Below are positions 1 through 6,046 of a stretch of DNA of 14,889 nucleotides, piece after piece (position 1 is the stretch's first letter; every line of letters starts with the position of its first letter). Both the position numbers and the translations under genes were made by a program. This stretch comes from Candidatus Dadabacteria bacterium UBA2774. GTDB lineage: Bacteria > Desulfobacterota_D > UBA1144 > Nemesobacterales > UBA2774. The notes below the pieces were generated by a model that was not told the origin of the DNA, made no database searches, and saw only the letters and a program-made list of their open reading frames with translations. The stretch lies in assembly GCA_002352485.1 (NCBI GenBank), contig DEIM01000216.1:1-14889 (forward strand), read 5' to 3'.

Positions 1-11
1 TGCTTTGACAT
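1..11 (-). CDS. tuf: Elongation factor Tu, first codons only (cut by left window edge)
   Basis: Only the start is inside the window: ATG TCA AAG CA, read on the minus strand from base 11, giving Met-Ser-Lys and then His or Gln. EF-Tu proteins commonly begin M(S/A)K(E/A/Q)KFER, so Met-Ser-Lys-Gln would fit. The identification rests mainly on context. The gene lies directly downstream of tRNA-Thr(UGU)-Tyr-Gly-Thr(GGU), the order that precedes tufB in E. coli and many other bacteria. A perfect Shine-Dalgarno AAGGAGG (18-24) sits six bases before the ATG, as expected for one of the most highly translated genes in the cell. EF-Tu delivers aminoacyl-tRNA to the ribosome in the cytoplasm. The call is an inference from synteny plus three codons; a different gene cannot be excluded. 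Confidence 0.75.
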
Positions 12-14
12 CGA

Positions 15-38
15 TTGCCTCCTTTATTGTTGCCTCCT
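15..38 (-). promoter_or_regulatory. Tandem Shine-Dalgarno motif upstream of tuf
   Basis: The 9-mer AGGAGGCAA (minus strand) occurs twice, at 15-23 and 30-38, exactly 15 bases apart. The proximal copy, extended to AAGGAGG, is ideally placed for the ATG at 9-11. The distal copy has no ATG, GTG or TTG at a usable distance. It could act as a ribosome standby site or be the remnant of a duplication. Confidence 0.6.
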
Positions 39-74
39 GAGAGTATTTAGGAACAAACAATTTTTTACAAAATA

Positions 75-150
75 TGGAGCCCACGAGCGGACTTGAACCG
101 CTGACCTCATCCTTACCAAGGATGTGCTCTACCGGCTGAGCTACGTGGGC
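75..150 (-). tRNA. tRNA-Thr(GGU)
   Basis: The minus strand folds into a canonical 76-base cloverleaf. The acceptor stem is GCCCACG/CGTGGGC, the D-stem GCTC/GAGC, the anticodon stem CATCC/GGATG with loop TTGGTAA (anticodon GGT), and the T-arm AGCGG-TTCAAGT-CCGCT. Discriminator T and an encoded 3' CCA (75-77) complete it. It reads ACC and ACU threonine codons. It is the last tRNA before tuf, the place of thrT in E. coli, and is probably cut from the same transcript. Confidence 0.97.
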
Positions 151-163
151 TAAGCTCTTTGTG

Positions 164-237
164 AGCGGGAGACGGGATTCGAACCCGCGACCCTCAGCTT
201 GGAAGGCTGATGCTCTAGCCAACTGAGCTACTCCCGC
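164..237 (-). tRNA. tRNA-Gly(UCC)
   Basis: This is a 74-base cloverleaf on the minus strand: acceptor GCGGGAG/CTCCCGC, D-stem GCTC/GAGC, anticodon stem TCAGC/GCTGA with loop CTTCCAA (anticodon TCC), and T-arm GCGGG-TTCGAAT-CCCGT. The bases after discriminator T read CAC, so CCA is not encoded and must be added by nucleotidyltransferase. Position and anticodon match glyT of the E. coli tufB operon. It is 13 bases from the downstream tRNA-Thr. Confidence 0.97.
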
Positions 238-331
238 TAAAACAGCATTAGCATTTCGAACCATCCAATAATATAGGTAAGACAAAGATCTCCAAGGTAA
301 ATTAACAATAGTATTTCGTTTTAACATTTTT

Positions 332-414
332 TGGGGAGGGCAGGATTCGAACCTACGTAGGCTTACACCGGCAGATTTACAGTCTGCTGCTTTTGACCAC
401 TCAGCCACCTCCCC
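332..414 (-). tRNA. tRNA-Tyr(GUA)
   Basis: This is an 83-base class II tRNA on the minus strand: acceptor GGGGAGG/CCTCCCC, anticodon stem GCAGA/TCTGC with loop CTGTAAA (anticodon GTA), a long variable arm typical of bacterial tRNA-Tyr, and T-arm GTAGG-TTCGAAT-CCTGC. Discriminator A is followed by a run of A, so CCA is not encoded. It occupies the place of tyrU in the E. coli tufB operon. The 94 bases separating it from tRNA-Gly contain nothing recognisable. Confidence 0.97.
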
Positions 415-477
415 TATAGGTACGTATGTTAATATGTGCATCTGATGCATTTTATATACCTGTGTAATTTATATAGC

Positions 478-552
478 TGGAGCTGGCGAAGGGATTTGAA
501 CCCCCGGCCTGCTGATTACAAATCAGCTGCTCTACCACTGAGCTACGCCAGC
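478..552 (-). tRNA. tRNA-Thr(UGU)
   Basis: This is a 75-base cloverleaf on the minus strand: acceptor GCTGGCG/CGCCAGC, D-stem GCTC/GAGC, anticodon stem GCTGA/TCAGC with loop TTTGTAA (anticodon TGT), and T-arm GGGGG-TTCAAAT-CCCTT with two G-U pairs. Discriminator T is followed by an encoded CCA (478-480). It reads ACA threonine codons. It is the first gene of the tRNA-tuf transcript, about 77 bases after the predicted transcription start, corresponding to thrU of E. coli. Confidence 0.97.
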
Positions 553-572
553 AATCTAAAAATTTTTTGATT
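553..572 (-). repeat. Near-perfect AT-rich palindrome abutting tRNA-Thr(UGU)
   Basis: Twenty bases directly 5' of the first tRNA pair as two 10-base arms with one T-T mismatch (aatctaaaaa/ttttttgatt). In RNA this could form only with a very tight turn. It may mark a processing or DNA-bending site, but AT-rich composition alone could produce it. Confidence 0.4.
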
Positions 573-635
573 ATTTACTATGGAATCTCCATCTAAAATA
601 TTAGATATAACTCGACCGCATATTAGAAACTATCT

Positions 636-665
636 ATTCTAACACGGTTAATCCAACCCTGTCAA
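636..665 (-). promoter_or_regulatory. Sigma-70-type promoter of the tRNA-tuf operon
   Basis: On the minus strand a perfect -35 TTGACA (660-665) and a 5/6 -10 TAGAAT (636-641) are separated by 18 bases. The predicted start is near 629, giving a leader of about 77 bases before tRNA-Thr(UGU). The -35 box begins 24 bases beyond the fabZ stop codon. No intrinsic terminator separates the two, so some upstream read-through is possible. Confidence 0.8.
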
Positions 666-689
666 TACTAGAAGCTACAAATTAGTAAA

Positions 690-1127
690 TCAGTATAGAG
701 ATACTATTATCTCAGCTTCTGCGGCCAGGGTATCATCTACATAAGCCTCAGCTCTAAACCTGATGATCCTGGAGCGCTTTCTCTGGATACTTACATCCAT
801 TTTAATGAGGTCTCCGGGCTTCACGACGCTCCTGAACCTAACTTTTTCAAGACCGGCCAGATACGCCCCGGTAAGCCCTTGAGCCTCAAGCTCCTCAGTA
901 AACGAATAGTATACCAGAACACCGCCTGTTTGTGCCAGCGCTTCTACAATCAATACTCCTGGAACTATCGGATTCCCAGGGAAATGACCCTTAAAGAACT
1001 CTTCTTCGGGCCCAAAGGTTCTCTGGGCCACGATTCTTGATCCCTTCTCAAGCTCAATCACCTTGTCTACGAATAGAAAGGGTTCCCTGTGCGGAATATA
1101 GTTCTTTATTTCTTCTCTTTCAATCAA
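690..1127 (-). CDS. fabZ: 3-hydroxyacyl-[acyl-carrier-protein] dehydratase FabZ
   Basis: FabZ removes water from 3-hydroxyacyl-ACP to give trans-2-enoyl-ACP in cytoplasmic type II fatty-acid synthesis. The 145-residue protein is of normal length and is a single hotdog domain. The FabZ motif HFPGNPIVPGVLIVEALAQ starts at catalytic His48, and the second catalytic acid is Glu62. The N-terminal IPHREPFLFVDKV is also typical of the family. Translation must begin at TTG (1125-1127), because no ATG or GTG lies in frame upstream. AAGGGG (1137-1142) nine bases before it is a fair Shine-Dalgarno. It is the last gene of the lysS-lol-bamA-ompH run, 38 bases after ompH. In many Proteobacteria lpxD lies between ompH and fabZ, and lpxA follows; both are missing here. 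The identification is secure from motifs. Confidence 0.96.
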   Translation of the reverse strand: MIEREEIKNYIPHREPFLFVDKVIELEKGSRIVAQRTFGPEEEFFKGHFPGNPIVPGVLIVEALAQTGGVLVYYSFTEELEAQGLTGAYLAGLEKVRFRSVVKPGDLIKMDVSIQRKRSRIIRFRAEAYVDDTLAAEAEIIVSLY

Positions 1128-1165
1128 CTCTACGAACCCCTTGTAGATAGTTGTGGTTATATGAG

Positions 1166-1672
1166 CTAATTTTTAGCATCATATGCCTGAATAACCTGCT
1201 GAGTTATATCAGAGCTCGGGTCTCCGTATGCAAGAGCATCCTGAAGTAGTATGACCGTATATCCTCCAGATTTACCTATAGACTGGAGTACTGTCTCTAA
1301 ATCCTTAAATATCTTTTGCATCAGCTCTGCGTCCTTCCTTTGCAGATCATCTCTGAAGTCGGAGCGCGTCCTGTTGAGCTCTTTATCCAACTTCTCAATC
1401 TGCTCGGCTTTCTGGAGCCTGGTGGTCTCGTTCATCGCAGGACCCTGCTGAACGAAATCATTGCGAAGCCTCTCTAACTGAGCCCGCTTACTCTCTATAA
1501 TCTGCTGCTTTCTCTGAATCTCGCTTTCAAAAGAAGCTTTAGCAGCTCTACCAGCTTTCGATTCCCTAATAACACGCTGAATATCGATAAACCCTATTTT
1601 CGAACTCTGCGCATAGGCAGAGCCTGAAACAAACAACAATAAACCCAAAACAACAAGTGATACTCGCATCAT
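1166..1672 (-). CDS. ompH: OmpH/Skp-family periplasmic chaperone
   Basis: Skp-type chaperones hold unfolded outer-membrane proteins in the periplasm on their way to the BAM complex. The 168-residue protein has a clear signal peptide (hydrophobic residues about 4-18, likely cleavage after the AYA at 19-21). The mature start KIGFIDIQRVIRES is characteristic of OmpH. A long Lys/Glu/Arg-rich coiled-coil arm follows (about 40-130), then a C-terminal strand segment near GYTVIL. Two ATGs are adjacent. Shine-Dalgarno AAGGAGG (1676-1682) lies three bases before the first and six before the second (1667-1669), so Met2 is probably the real start. The gene follows bamA by 15 bases and precedes fabZ, the usual setting for a Skp gene. 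Confident family call; the symbol skp would also be correct. Confidence 0.93.
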   Translation of the reverse strand: MMRVSLVVLGLLLFVSGSAYAQSSKIGFIDIQRVIRESKAGRAAKASFESEIQRKQQIIESKRAQLERLRNDFVQQGPAMNETTRLQKAEQIEKLDKELNRTRSDFRDDLQRKDAELMQKIFKDLETVLQSIGKSGGYTVILLQDALAYGDPSSDITQQVIQAYDAKN

Positions 1673-1675
1673 AAA

Positions 1676-1682
1676 CCTCCTT
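1676..1682 (-). promoter_or_regulatory. Strong ribosome binding site of ompH that favours the second ATG
   Basis: The minus-strand AAGGAGG is a perfect Shine-Dalgarno. It is only three bases from the first ATG but six from the second, which is the better spacing. This argues for ompH starting at base 1669. Confidence 0.7.
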
Positions 1683-1687
1683 GATTA

Positions 1688-4090
1688 TTAGAATAATGTT
1701 CCTACAGTAAACTGAATTTCAAACGACTTTTCACCAGGCAACCTGTCACTGATTGGGAACCCGACTTCAAGCCTAAGCGGTCCGAGAGGAGATATCCACC
1801 TAACACCGAAACCTACGTCGGACCTTAAATCGGCTGGATTTATAGTTAAATCCTCACCGTCGTTAAACGCATTACCCGTATCGAAAAACAAGACCCCACG
1901 GAGTCCGGCTCTGGGAAGTATGGGGAATACAAAATCCGCCGTCGCCAGTATCTCCTGAACACCACCAATAATAACAAAATCTCCGTCAGCAGTCGGCACT
2001 CTGGGCCCTACCCTTCTGAAGCCGTAACCTCTTAGAGAATTGGGGCCTCCCAAAAAGAACCTTTCGCCTACGACCAGATCGTTACCGTTGTTCCTGAGAT
2101 TAATCAGCCCGTAGCGGCCTCTGAACGAAAATACCGTTCCCAGGTAGAATGGTATCCACTGTCTTGATGAAACAGTATATTTAATAAAATCGGTATTTCC
2201 ACCAAACGGGGTACCCGCAAACTCGAGGTTCGTCCTAGTTAGGTTACCACGGGTCGGATCGAGAAGGTTATTTCTTGAATCCCATCTAAGACCTAACCCC
2301 ACGCTGCTAATAGTTCTTTTCTCTTTTGTTAGAATAAGTCTAGCTTCATCGTCTATGTCACCGATATCGAGGCTCTCGAGCCTGTAGGTTACGGTGCCGA
2401 ACAGCTGTCTCCATAACCTTCGACCCACTGTTACGCTTCCGCCGAATGATTTCCTGTCGAAATCCCTGAATCTTCTGTCGGTTCTGAAAATAAGGGCATC
2501 CAGAGTCCAGTCTGTGTCAAATAAGTGAGGGTCCTGATAATTTAAAAAGAACAGCTGAGTCACGCCGCCAATCTGGGCGTTAAAAGAGACTCTTTTTCCG
2601 GTACCAAATAGGTTAGCTTCCTGGATCTGCCCCGCGAAAATAAATGTTTCTACAGAGCTGAATCCTCCGGCAACACTAAAGAAACCTGTAGATTTCTCTT
2701 CGACTTTAACTTTTAAATCAAGCTCGTCCTCATCACCCGGCACCCGCTCTGATACAACCTCGACATTTTCTTCAAAGAAACCGAGCCTCGTAACCCTTGA
2801 GCGGATTGCGTCTACTTGGGAGGCATTAAAAAGCTGTTCCTCTTGTATGGGTATTTCCCTTCTTATTACGCCGTCCCGGGTTCTGGTATTTCCAACAATA
2901 TCAATATTTCTTATGTAAACCTCTGGGCCCTTTTCGATTGCGAACCTTATATCCACCGTAAGGTTCTCTCTATCTAGATTAAAAGAAGGCTCAACGTTTG
3001 CGAATGCGTATCCCTTGTTGCCGTAAAATGTAGTAAGCCCGGAAATGTCCTCTGCCAGGAAACTACCCCTGAAGATGTTCCCGCTCTTTAGCTTCAGAAG
3101 CTCCATGAGCTCCTCTTGCGGCACAAGAAGATCTCCTGTAAACGACAGATCCTTTACAGCAAACTGATCACCCTCTTCCACCCTGAATGTAACGATATAT
3201 CCCTTCTTCTCATCACTATATACGATCTCTGGCTTTGCGACCTTAGCGTCGAGAAAACCGTTGTCTATATAGGTTGCCCTTATTCTTTCCGAATCGTTCT
3301 CTATTTCTCTCTGGTTAAATAGACCTTTGCCTGAAATAAATGAAAACATGCCTTTTGGTCTTGCATATAAGCCTTTTTTTACAATATCGGTTTTGAGTTT
3401 TTCATTTCCTAATATATTGACTTGTTTTACGTAAGCTTTTTTCCCCTCGGAGATATTGAATGTAACGCTTACGGTGCCTTCTCCCTCAGGCTCGATATCG
3501 TAGCTTACTTCGGTACCCACCAAACCCTTCTCCGAATACAAGACCCTTATGATTTCTACACTCTTCTGAACCTTATTAAGATCAATTATCCTGCCTTCTT
3601 TAACCTCTATTACTTCCAGGATATCCGGGCTCTTAATGTCTTTATTGCCTCTTATTCTGAGGTCTACGACTACAGGCTTTTCCTTGACCTTGAATACTAA
3701 TACCGCACCTGTTGGGGTTCTGTCCACTTCGGCGCTTACGTCCTCGAAAAACCCTAATTTATAGATTTTCTTAATGTCTTCCCGAACCGAAGCCGCGTTT
3801 AGTGGTCGGCCAATCTGGGAAGATAGGTTCAGGGTTATAAGCTCTTTTTCCACCCTCACATTACCCTTTACATCGATATCAATCACCTTGACATCTTCAC
3901 TGCCCACCCCCTGGATTCCGGTGGACTCTTCCCCTTCTTCGGTAATGACCGTTTCTCCGGGCTTATCTACAACACTGTCTTGTTGTCCGAAGACCGAGAC
4001 TTGGCCTGAGACCAAAACCATTATTAGAAACACTAATCCCAAAGACAGTTGTTTTTGACTTATATTAATTCGCATCAACAATTTTTCCAT
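1688..4090 (-). CDS. bamA: Outer-membrane protein assembly factor BamA (Omp85)
   Basis: BamA is the core of the BAM complex, which folds and inserts beta-barrel proteins into the outer membrane. The 800-residue protein has a signal peptide (hydrophobic about 16-33, cleavage near 35) and an acidic linker to about residue 67. Five POTRA domains follow, at about 68-138, 139-217, 219-307, 310-388 and 391-466, each with the V..I...GN pattern near its start. A 16-strand barrel fills the rest. The barrel carries the loop-6 signature NSLRGYGFRR (LRGY at 686-689), equivalent to VRGF, and ends in Phe800, as expected for a beta-signal. The ATG at 4088-4090 overlaps lolD by 26 bases; an in-frame ATG at 4073-4075 is an alternative start. 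Neither has a convincing Shine-Dalgarno, so translational coupling to lolD is likely. Very secure identification. Confidence 0.97.
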   Translation of the reverse strand: MEKLLMRINISQKQLSLGLVFLIMVLVSGQVSVFGQQDSVVDKPGETVITEEGEESTGIQGVGSEDVKVIDIDVKGNVRVEKELITLNLSSQIGRPLNAASVREDIKKIYKLGFFEDVSAEVDRTPTGAVLVFKVKEKPVVVDLRIRGNKDIKSPDILEVIEVKEGRIIDLNKVQKSVEIIRVLYSEKGLVGTEVSYDIEPEGEGTVSVTFNISEGKKAYVKQVNILGNEKLKTDIVKKGLYARPKGMFSFISGKGLFNQREIENDSERIRATYIDNGFLDAKVAKPEIVYSDEKKGYIVTFRVEEGDQFAVKDLSFTGDLLVPQEELMELLKLKSGNIFRGSFLAEDISGLTTFYGNKGYAFANVEPSFNLDRENLTVDIRFAIEKGPEVYIRNIDIVGNTRTRDGVIRREIPIQEEQLFNASQVDAIRSRVTRLGFFEENVEVVSERVPGDEDELDLKVKVEEKSTGFFSVAGGFSSVETFIFAGQIQEANLFGTGKRVSFNAQIGGVTQLFFLNYQDPHLFDTDWTLDALIFRTDRRFRDFDRKSFGGSVTVGRRLWRQLFGTVTYRLESLDIGDIDDEARLILTKEKRTISSVGLGLRWDSRNNLLDPTRGNLTRTNLEFAGTPFGGNTDFIKYTVSSRQWIPFYLGTVFSFRGRYGLINLRNNGNDLVVGERFFLGGPNSLRGYGFRRVGPRVPTADGDFVIIGGVQEILATADFVFPILPRAGLRGVLFFDTGNAFNDGEDLTINPADLRSDVGFGVRWISPLGPLRLEVGFPISDRLPGEKSFEIQFTVGTLF

Positions 4091-4739
4091 CAGAGAGTCT
4101 GATTCTCCTATTTAGCCTGCTGGCAATTTCCAGATTGTGAGTAACGAGGACCGATGAAATTCCGTATTCGTCGTTTAACATCATAAATAAATCAAGCACA
4201 TGCGCCCCGGTTTCCATATCGAGATTACCCGTAGGTTCATCCGCTAATATCACTTTGGGCTTCAAAACCACTGCTCTGGCAATGGCAACCCTTTGCTGCT
4301 CTCCCCCCGAAAGCTCCCCCGGACGGTGTTCGAGCCTTTCTTTGAGGCCTACTTTGACTAGAACCTCATGGGCCAATTCCTTTGCTTGAGGCATATCAAC
4401 GCCGCTTATAAGAGCTGGCATCATTACATTTTCTAAGGCCGTGAATTCGGCCAGCAGATAATGGAATTGAAACACAAAACCTATCTCCGTGTTCCTAAAC
4501 ACCGAAAGCTCGCCGTCAGATTTCTCAAAAACATTTTCTTCTGCAAAAAACACTTCGCCTTCCGTAGGTCTTTCCAAAGTACCCAGCAAATGTAAAAGCG
4601 TGCTTTTTCCTGACCCCGAAACACCTACCACAGCAAGAGTTTCTTTATCCGCTATGTCAAGATCTATACCCCTTAGAGCCTCTACTTTGCCACCTACGGT
4701 CTCAAACACTTTCCATAAACCTCGTACTCGAATCTGCAT
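4065..4739 (-). CDS. lolD: Lipoprotein-releasing ABC transporter, ATP-binding protein LolD
   Basis: LolD powers extraction of outer-membrane lipoproteins from the inner membrane and their handover to the chaperone LolA. The 224-residue protein has all ABC ATPase motifs: Walker A GVSGSGKST (39-47), Q-loop Gln91, signature LSGGEQQR (143-150), Walker B VILADEP (163-169) and H-loop His201. The sequences ADEPTGNLD and VFQFHYLLAEFTALENV are typical of the LolD/MacB branch of ABC proteins. It starts two bases after the stop of its cognate permease gene and overlaps bamA, so the three are translationally linked. Motifs alone would also fit a MacB-type or FtsE-like ATPase, but the neighbouring permease and bamA settle the role. 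Confidence 0.94.
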   Translation of the reverse strand: MQIRVRGLWKVFETVGGKVEALRGIDLDIADKETLAVVGVSGSGKSTLLHLLGTLERPTEGEVFFAEENVFEKSDGELSVFRNTEIGFVFQFHYLLAEFTALENVMMPALISGVDMPQAKELAHEVLVKVGLKERLEHRPGELSGGEQQRVAIARAVVLKPKVILADEPTGNLDMETGAHVLDLFMMLNDEYGISSVLVTHNLEIASRLNRRIRLSDGKIVDAN

Positions 4740-4741
4740 TG

Positions 4742-6046
4742 TTATTCGTACCTTAAGGCCTCAATCGGATCTTTTCGAGACGCTTGATACGACGGATATA
4801 AAGTTGCCACAAAACATATCAATATGCTGAAGAATGCAACTGCCAAAAAATAAAACGGTTCAATTCTAACCGGAAACTCGGAAATAGGATAGACATTATT
4901 ATCAAAAGGAATAAGTCCCCTTATAGTATCGTTGGTTTTTAACATATAGCAGAAACCGTATCCTGCGAGTGTTCCCAGGATAGTGCCTATGGTTCCTATG
5001 ATCATTCCGTCTATTATGAAAATCTTTAGAATCCCTTTCCTTGTAGCACCCATGGCGCGTAAAATTGCTATATCCTTCCCCTTTTCCATAACCACCATTG
5101 TCAGTGTGCTGACAATATCGAGCGCAGCCACAAGAACAATGAACCCGAGAAATATTCCTATTGCTATCCTCTCTAACCGAAGAGCCTTAAATAGGCTCTG
5201 ATTAACCTCTTCCCAGTTCCTGGCGTAATAGGGAAAGCCTAATACTGAAGTAAGCTTCTGACCAAGGGTTTTAGCCGCATATATATCCTTAACCTTTATC
5301 TCCACTCCCGACACCTGCCCCTTCATGTCGAAAAAATCCATGGCGTCAGGCAAGTTGATGTAGGAGATAGAAGAGTCGTATTCTATCATACCGTAATTGA
5401 ATATTCCTATAACTTCAAACTTTTTAACTTTTGCAGTGGGACCAAAGGGGCCCATTTTCCCAAATGGAGAAACCAGGCTCACCAATTCGCCCTCAGAAAT
5501 ACCAAGTGTAGACGCAAGCTCTTTACCGATTAATATCGGGGGTTTCTCGCTCTGCGTGGGTTCTGAGAGTTTCCCAAGAATTTCTTTACCAATCTCTGTA
5601 AGCTGCTCATCTTTTATTCTCTCGCCGCCTTTGATACCTAAAGCGCCCCTGCCCAGGGCCTGCTCGATATTGGTTACCGAGCCTGCACTCTCTGTATCTA
5701 TACCTCTTATCACAGAGCCCGACACACTCCTTTCACTCCCGATCATTCCCTGTCCGTATATAAAGGGGCTCGCTCCCAAAACCCCGGGGAATTCGAGTGC
5801 GTCTTCTTTAACTTCCCCATAATCACTCATCGGCCCTTCGTAGCTAAGCACTACGACATGGGAGCTTACTCCCAGGATTTTATCTCTGAGCTCATCCTCA
5901 AACCCGCCCATAACCGAGAGCACGACGTTAAGAGCCATTACACCGATGAACACTCCAAGCACGGAAATAAAACCTATAATGGAGGTGAACTTCTGCTTTC
6001 TCCGGGAGCTCAGATATCTAAGTCCTATAAATAATTCGTATTTCAT
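4742..6046 (-). CDS. lolC: LolC/LolE-family lipoprotein-releasing permease
   Basis: This is the membrane subunit of the Lol exporter. The 434-residue protein has the FtsX/MacB-type layout of the family: conserved N-terminus YELFIGLRYLSSRRK, TM1 about 21-46, a large periplasmic domain about 47-290, then TM2 293-318, TM3 343-368 and TM4 398-418. EKGKDIAILRAMGAT (321-335) between TM2 and TM3 is the cytoplasmic segment that contacts LolD. It is longer than E. coli LolC (399 residues), apparently through an extra stretch about 125-168 in the periplasmic part. It is the only permease gene here, whereas E. coli has lolC and lolE, so it probably forms a homodimer; LolC, LolE or LolF would be equally valid names. 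The start ATG overlaps the lysS stop as ATGA, indicating translational coupling. Confidence 0.92.
   Translation of the reverse strand: MKYELFIGLRYLSSRRKQKFTSIIGFISVLGVFIGVMALNVVLSVMGGFEDELRDKILGVSSHVVVLSYEGPMSDYGEVKEDALEFPGVLGASPFIYGQGMIGSERSVSGSVIRGIDTESAGSVTNIEQALGRGALGIKGGERIKDEQLTEIGKEILGKLSEPTQSEKPPILIGKELASTLGISEGELVSLVSPFGKMGPFGPTAKVKKFEVIGIFNYGMIEYDSSISYINLPDAMDFFDMKGQVSGVEIKVKDIYAAKTLGQKLTSVLGFPYYARNWEEVNQSLFKALRLERIAIGIFLGFIVLVAALDIVSTLTMVVMEKGKDIAILRAMGATRKGILKIFIIDGMIIGTIGTILGTLAGYGFCYMLKTNDTIRGLIPFDNNVYPISEFPVRIEPFYFLAVAFFSILICFVATLYPSYQASRKDPIEALRYE

Noticed and set aside
3116..4058. Several plus-strand open frames opposite bamA (68-94 codons)
   Set aside because: They lie antisense to the strongly supported bamA frame, lack ribosome sites and have no family features.
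5397..5822. 141-codon plus-strand frame opposite the lol permease
   Set aside because: It is antisense to a conserved coding region, and its Ser/Pro/Ile-rich composition is typical of a shadow frame.
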